From: Nitrososphaerota archaeon
Lineage (GTDB): Archaea > Thermoproteota > Nitrososphaeria > Nitrososphaerales > Nitrosopumilaceae
Length of the DNA stretch: 14,236 nt
NCBI GenBank assembly: GCA_028867395.1
Contig: JAGWGO010000015.1
Location: 1-14,236, forward strand
Direction of reading: 5' to 3'
The translations under genes and the position numbers were made by a program. Position 1 is the first letter of the stretch. Every line of letters begins with the position of its first letter. The notes beneath the pieces were generated by a model, which was not told where the DNA came from, searched no databases, and saw only the letters and a list, made by a program, of their open reading frames with translations. This document shows positions 11,096-14,236 of this stretch, piece by piece.

Positions 11096-12577
11096 ATGGT
11101 AATGTCAAAAGACTCGAAGGATCTCTCCTCTGATAAAATTTCTTCACGTGCGTGGAAGACTCTGATAATACTTAGCCTGCTTGCAACAATGGTAATGTAT
11201 GCAGAGACGATGCTTGTCCCTGCAATACCTGATCTCATCAAAGACTTTCACATCTCTTACAGCGTATCATCGTGGATACTTACAACTTATCTTGTAGCAG
11301 GAGCCATCATGACGCCAATCACAGGTAAGCTGTCAGATATCTACGGCAAGAAAAGGATGCTGCTTGTTATCATGTTGATTTATGCAGTAGGTGTATCGCT
11401 TGGAGGATTTGTCACAAACATCTCTGAGATGCTGGCAGTTCGTATAGTACAGGGAATAGGAATGTCCATGTTCCCGATTGCATTTGGAATGATACGGGAA
11501 CAATTTCCAATACGCAAGCTTGCAATCGGTCAGGGCGTGATTACCTCGATGTTTGCAGCCGGTGCAGTAATTGGACTTGTTGTAGGAGGACACTTGATTC
11601 AAAACTTCGGTTGGCAGGCCACCTTCTTCTCAATAATACCTATAGTTATCGCACTGATTGCGGTTATACAGAGATTCATACACGTAACAGAGGCCCATCC
11701 ACAGTGGAGAGCGGAACAGACTGAATCTGCCCCAAAGCAAAAACCAAGCATAGACATCCAGGGTGCAGTGACCCTTGCAGTCTCTGTTACGTCATTTTTG
11801 ATGGCCCTAACGTTTGTTGAGACCGGAGACTCGGTAGGCTCTACCACGATGTTGGGCCTTGTAGCAATAGGAGTTATCTATCTGGTGCTATTTGCAATAA
11901 TTGAGAAGAGATCAAAATCTCCTCTTGTCGACCTCAACCTGCTTCTCAATAAAACGATACTGCCATCAAACATTCTGATAATTGTAGTTGGCATGTCTAT
12001 GTTCATGGTATTTCAGACTATACCGGTATTGATTCGAAGCCCTACACCGCTTGGCTTTGGTGAAGACCCAGTGGCGACTGCAAATGTACAGCTGCCATTT
12101 GCCCTAGTGCTGCTCATCTTTGGTCCTACTTCGGGTTTTATCATATCAAAACTAGGTTCCACAAAACCAATAATTGCTGGAAGCATAATCGGCGCGGCAG
12201 GGTTTACACTCCTTCTCATGAACCATTCAACAGAATTTATGATATCGGCAAGCCTTGCGATTCTGTCAACAGGTCTTTCGCTCATAAATGTGGGCGCAAT
12301 GAATGTAATCATGCTTGCAACACCAAGACAAAACATGGGAGTCTCACTTGGGATGAGCACGTTGATTCGAATAATTGGCGCATCAATTGGACCTGCAATC
12401 GCAGGAATGTTCATGCAGACTCACAAGACAACATTGCCAGGACTGGTCGGAACTTTTCCTACGCCTGAATCGTACAACCTGATATTTCTCTGCGCCACTG
12501 GTGTCTCAATTGCTGCAATAGGTCTTGCAATATTCTTGCGAAGTTCTGTTTCAAAAACTCTGGTTCACACAAACTGA
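11096..12577 (+). CDS. MFS drug-efflux transporter, DHA2-like (493 aa)
   Basis: Proton-coupled multidrug exporter of the cytoplasmic membrane. About 14 hydrophobic segments and the length fit the DHA2 (14-helix) group. Visible signatures are the helix 1 motif AETMLVPAIPDL (residues 36-47), motif A GKLSDIYGKKRM (77-88), motif B RIVQGIG (116-122) and the antiporter motif C around GAVIGLVVGG (156-165). Its ATG follows the MarR stop with no gap, so both genes form one operon, the usual arrangement of regulator plus the pump it controls. A second ATG two codons in is possible. Substrate cannot be read from sequence. Confidence 0.92.
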   Translation: MVMSKDSKDLSSDKISSRAWKTLIILSLLATMVMYAETMLVPAIPDLIKDFHISYSVSSWILTTYLVAGAIMTPITGKLSDIYGKKRMLLVIMLIYAVGVSLGGFVTNISEMLAVRIVQGIGMSMFPIAFGMIREQFPIRKLAIGQGVITSMFAAGAVIGLVVGGHLIQNFGWQATFFSIIPIVIALIAVIQRFIHVTEAHPQWRAEQTESAPKQKPSIDIQGAVTLAVSVTSFLMALTFVETGDSVGSTTMLGLVAIGVIYLVLFAIIEKRSKSPLVDLNLLLNKTILPSNILIIVVGMSMFMVFQTIPVLIRSPTPLGFGEDPVATANVQLPFALVLLIFGPTSGFIISKLGSTKPIIAGSIIGAAGFTLLLMNHSTEFMISASLAILSTGLSLINVGAMNVIMLATPRQNMGVSLGMSTLIRIIGASIGPAIAGMFMQTHKTTLPGLVGTFPTPESYNLIFLCATGVSIAAIGLAIFLRSSVSKTLVHTN

Positions 12578-12591
12578 ATCTCTAGGATTCA
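12575..12591. terminator. Hairpin spanning both stop codons of convergent genes
   Basis: TGAATC-TCTAG-GATTCA has a perfect 6-bp stem and 5-nt loop. It contains the MFS stop codon and the stop codon of the coiled-coil gene, which are four bases apart. Confidence 0.4.
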
Positions 12592-13400
12592 TCTTCAGTA
12601 CTTTTGCTTTCAAGTTTATTTTTTAAAAGTCCAATCTCATTTTTTGCCAATTCATATTCTTCTCTTGTCCGAGAAAGTGCAGCCTTGACAATGTCAAGTT
12701 CTTTTCTTGCAGCCTCATATTTTGCATTGAGTGCGGCAGTCACTGCACCTGCTGCTTCCACTATCTTTTTGGTGTCCTCCTTTTTGCCAACAGACGCAAG
12801 TTCTTTTTCTATGAATTCAAGTTCGTGTTTTACTATCTGTATCTCTTTTTTCTTCAACTCTTGTTGTGATTTTAGAGAATCAAGTTCGGCCCTTGCCTTT
12901 TTGACAAGATCATCTGCCTCTTCAAGTTCCTTTTTGGACTTGCTAATTTTGCCCTGAAACTCCTCAATCTCTTTTTGCCTGTCCTCTTTTTGGGACTCGG
13001 AAGACGCCAGTTCGTCTTTTACATGTTGAATCTGTCTCTTGATGCCTTCAATCTCATTTTGGCTGTATTGTGATTCTACCATCTCAAGTTCAGCCTTTGA
13101 TGTCTTTATCTGGTCTAGAACCGATTCCCGCTCTGCCTTGATTGAGGCAATCTCTGCCCTCATTGATTCAAGCTCATCTTTTGCAGCCTTTACATCCTCT
13201 TTGGCGGCATCAAGCTCGGATTTTACGCCGTCAAGCTCTCTTGCGTATGAATCAAGCATGAGGGCGCTTTCCTGAATTTCCTTTTTTATCTCGTCTAACT
13301 CATTTTGCGGCTGTGCCTTTTGTTCTTGTTTTGAACCGTCCTCATTTTCTCTAGTTCCATCTTTTTCAGACTCTCTTTTTGAGCGGCCAAAAAGTCCCAT
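12582..13400 (-). CDS. Long coiled-coil protein (272 aa)
   Basis: The start MGLFGRSKRESEKDG opens a polar, disordered segment (about 1-32). Nearly continuous heptad-patterned helix follows (about 35-265), rich in Lys, Glu, Ala and Ser, with a likely break near EAAGAVTAALNAKYEAAR (214-231). No membrane segment, signal peptide, ATPase motif or SMC head is present. The protein is probably a cytosolic rod-like dimer with scaffolding or cell-organisation roles, which cannot be narrowed. Its codons and composition are uniform along the gene. ATG start; the promoter is uncertain (GCTTTTCTTACC about 28 nt upstream, or CCATAAAG about 18). Confidence 0.82.
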   Translation of the reverse strand: MGLFGRSKRESEKDGTRENEDGSKQEQKAQPQNELDEIKKEIQESALMLDSYARELDGVKSELDAAKEDVKAAKDELESMRAEIASIKAERESVLDQIKTSKAELEMVESQYSQNEIEGIKRQIQHVKDELASSESQKEDRQKEIEEFQGKISKSKKELEEADDLVKKARAELDSLKSQQELKKKEIQIVKHELEFIEKELASVGKKEDTKKIVEAAGAVTAALNAKYEAARKELDIVKAALSRTREEYELAKNEIGLLKNKLESKSTEDES

Positions 13401-13457
13401 TGGTAGAACTTGATCTTTATGGTAAGAAAAGCATTCCTCTTTTCAGAGATGGTATAA

Positions 13458-13652
13458 TCACGCAGTTTTCTTCTTTCTAAAGAAACTCATGTAAAACCCA
13501 ATCCCACCTATGGCAAATCCAAATACGATAAAACCAAGTCCTGTCGCAATATCGTTTTTGAAGTAGCTTGGGGCAAACACAAAGATAAGAATCCCGATTG
13601 CGATTAGTACCATGCCGCCCCCCTTTGGCCTGTTGTGCTCGCTGTGTGCCAT
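13458..13652 (-). CDS. Two-helix small membrane protein (64 aa)
   Basis: A short polar start (MAHSEHNRPKGGG) is followed by two hydrophobic helices (about 14-29 and 38-57) joined by SYFKNDIATG, and a basic end (FRKKKTA) that fits both termini inside. It begins two bases after the LysRS stop on the same strand and is probably co-transcribed with it. Such an association with LysRS may simply be conserved gene order. Function unknown. Confidence 0.75.
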   Translation of the reverse strand: MAHSEHNRPKGGGMVLIAIGILIFVFAPSYFKNDIATGLGFIVFGFAIGGIGFYMSFFRKKKTA

Positions 13653-13654
13653 GG

Positions 13655-14236
13655 CTAGATGTACTCAGATATTGCAGCCGCTACCTTTTTCCTTCCGATG
13701 TCAAGAACAAATGGTCCAAGTTTTGGACCCCTGTCTGCAGCTAATATAATTTGGTACAAAATCCTGAAAAAGTCTTTTGGCTGCACTCCGTTGCTTTTTG
13801 CAATCTGATAAATCTCGTTTTGAAGATCTGCAGGCTCGCTCTCAACTGACAAAACTTTTACAAGCTCGCCCAGTCCCTTCTTTGCAGCCTCATCTATCTG
13901 GACCTCGACCTTTGAAGGTCTGTCAAAGTCGTCCGCATAGTTTCCTGCAAGTGCTATCAACTCATTGATATCGCTTGATGGTTCCTTTGTTGTTCCATAC
14001 TCGACAAGTTTCTTTGTCACTTTTGAGATCCTGTCCTCCCTGAATATCTTGCAGAGTTGGACCAAGAGCCTATAGTTCACATATGGCTGCGGGGCTTTTG
14101 GAGGATTTAGCAAGTTGACATACTCGTAGAGTCCCTTCGTCCTGATTGTCTTTGCCTCGTTGTCCAGTTTTATCTTTCCAAAGTAAATGTTCTCAAGCTC
14201 GTGATACTCGTCCATTAATGCTGGAATATCATCAAA
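13655..14236 (-). CDS. lysS: Lysyl-tRNA synthetase, class I (C-terminal part)
   Basis: Only the last 193 codons lie in the window; the frame is open through the right edge and the catalytic Rossmann domain with HIGH/KMSKS lies beyond it. The visible part is the helical anticodon-binding region. It shows LLNPPKAPQPYVNYRLLVQL (about 35-55 of the visible M), then IYQIAKSNGVQPKDFFRILYQIIL and GPKLGPFVLDIGRKKVAAAI at the end. This is the ending of archaeal class I LysRS, which charges tRNA-Lys and differs from the class II enzyme of most bacteria and eukaryotes. The internal methionine at 14215 is not the start. The downstream 64-aa membrane gene probably shares its transcript. Confidence 0.9.
   Translation of the reverse strand, partial: FDDIPALMDEYHELENIYFGKIKLDNEAKTIRTKGLYEYVNLLNPPKAPQPYVNYRLLVQLCKIFREDRISKVTKKLVEYGTTKEPSSDINELIALAGNYADDFDRPSKVEVQIDEAAKKGLGELVKVLSVESEPADLQNEIYQIAKSNGVQPKDFFRILYQIILAADRGPKLGPFVLDIGRKKVAAAISEYI

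Noticed and set aside
1..14236. tRNA, rRNA, CRISPR array, insertion sequence, integrase or prophage genes
   Set aside because: No cloverleaf/GGTTC-type signal, spaced repeats, terminal repeats with a transposase, or recombinase motifs were seen on either strand.

Overview
The window reads as a chromosomal segment of an ammonia-oxidising thaumarchaeon (Nitrososphaerota, most likely the Nitrosopumilales / Nitrosotenuis-Nitrosarchaeum side). The clues are a TFB transcription factor, an archaeal EMC3/TMCO1-type insertase, a DPS-like ferritin, a class I lysyl-tRNA synthetase, a PEFG-type C-terminal sorting signal, a moderate G+C that looks close to 43%, and archaeal TATA-box promoters placed about 24-30 nt upstream of start codons. 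The genus is an inference.

Layout. 1-2.2 kb: a conserved small protein (-), the EMC3-like insertase (+), a 45-aa membrane protein (+), an unknown cytosolic protein (+), and a small secreted protein (-) whose paralogue lies at 6.6-6.8 kb. 2.2-4.4 kb: a helical unknown (-), a 25-aa acidic micro-ORF (+), an NHL beta-propeller with signal peptide and PEFG-CTERM tail (-), and a four-helix membrane protein with a CSC motif (-). 4.5-6.3 kb: a membrane-anchored histidine-rich protein (+), a 31-aa zinc ribbon (-) and a large surface protein (-). 6.4-7.7 kb is dense in genes too short for ordinary ORF calling: a 43-aa zinc finger (+), the second secreted paralogue (-), a 49-aa membrane protein with a terminator-like hairpin (-), a 38-aa zinc ribbon (+), and a decayed copy of the RNA polymerase subunit gene rpoE/Rpb7 (-). 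7.7-9.9 kb: a PD-(D/E)XK nuclease-like protein (-), then a tight SRPBCC + TFB operon (+). 9.9-12.6 kb: a DPS-like ferritin (-) divergent from a MarR repressor + MFS efflux operon (+), with a TTAG/CTAA operator-like array in the shared promoter. 12.6-14.2 kb: a long coiled-coil protein (-), a two-helix membrane protein (-), and the C-terminal 193 codons of class I LysRS (-), cut by the window edge.

How it fits together. The region mixes housekeeping genes (LysRS, insertase, TFB) with cell-envelope proteins and a stress/efflux block. Most genes have their own promoter and appear to make leaderless mRNAs. This promoter geometry supports several GTG/TTG starts and shortens one gene (1848-2135). 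Only three adjacent pairs look operonic: SRPBCC-TFB, MarR-MFS and LysRS-small membrane protein. No tRNA, rRNA, CRISPR array, insertion sequence or integrase was seen. Once the short genes are included, no gene-free stretch exceeds 300 bases.
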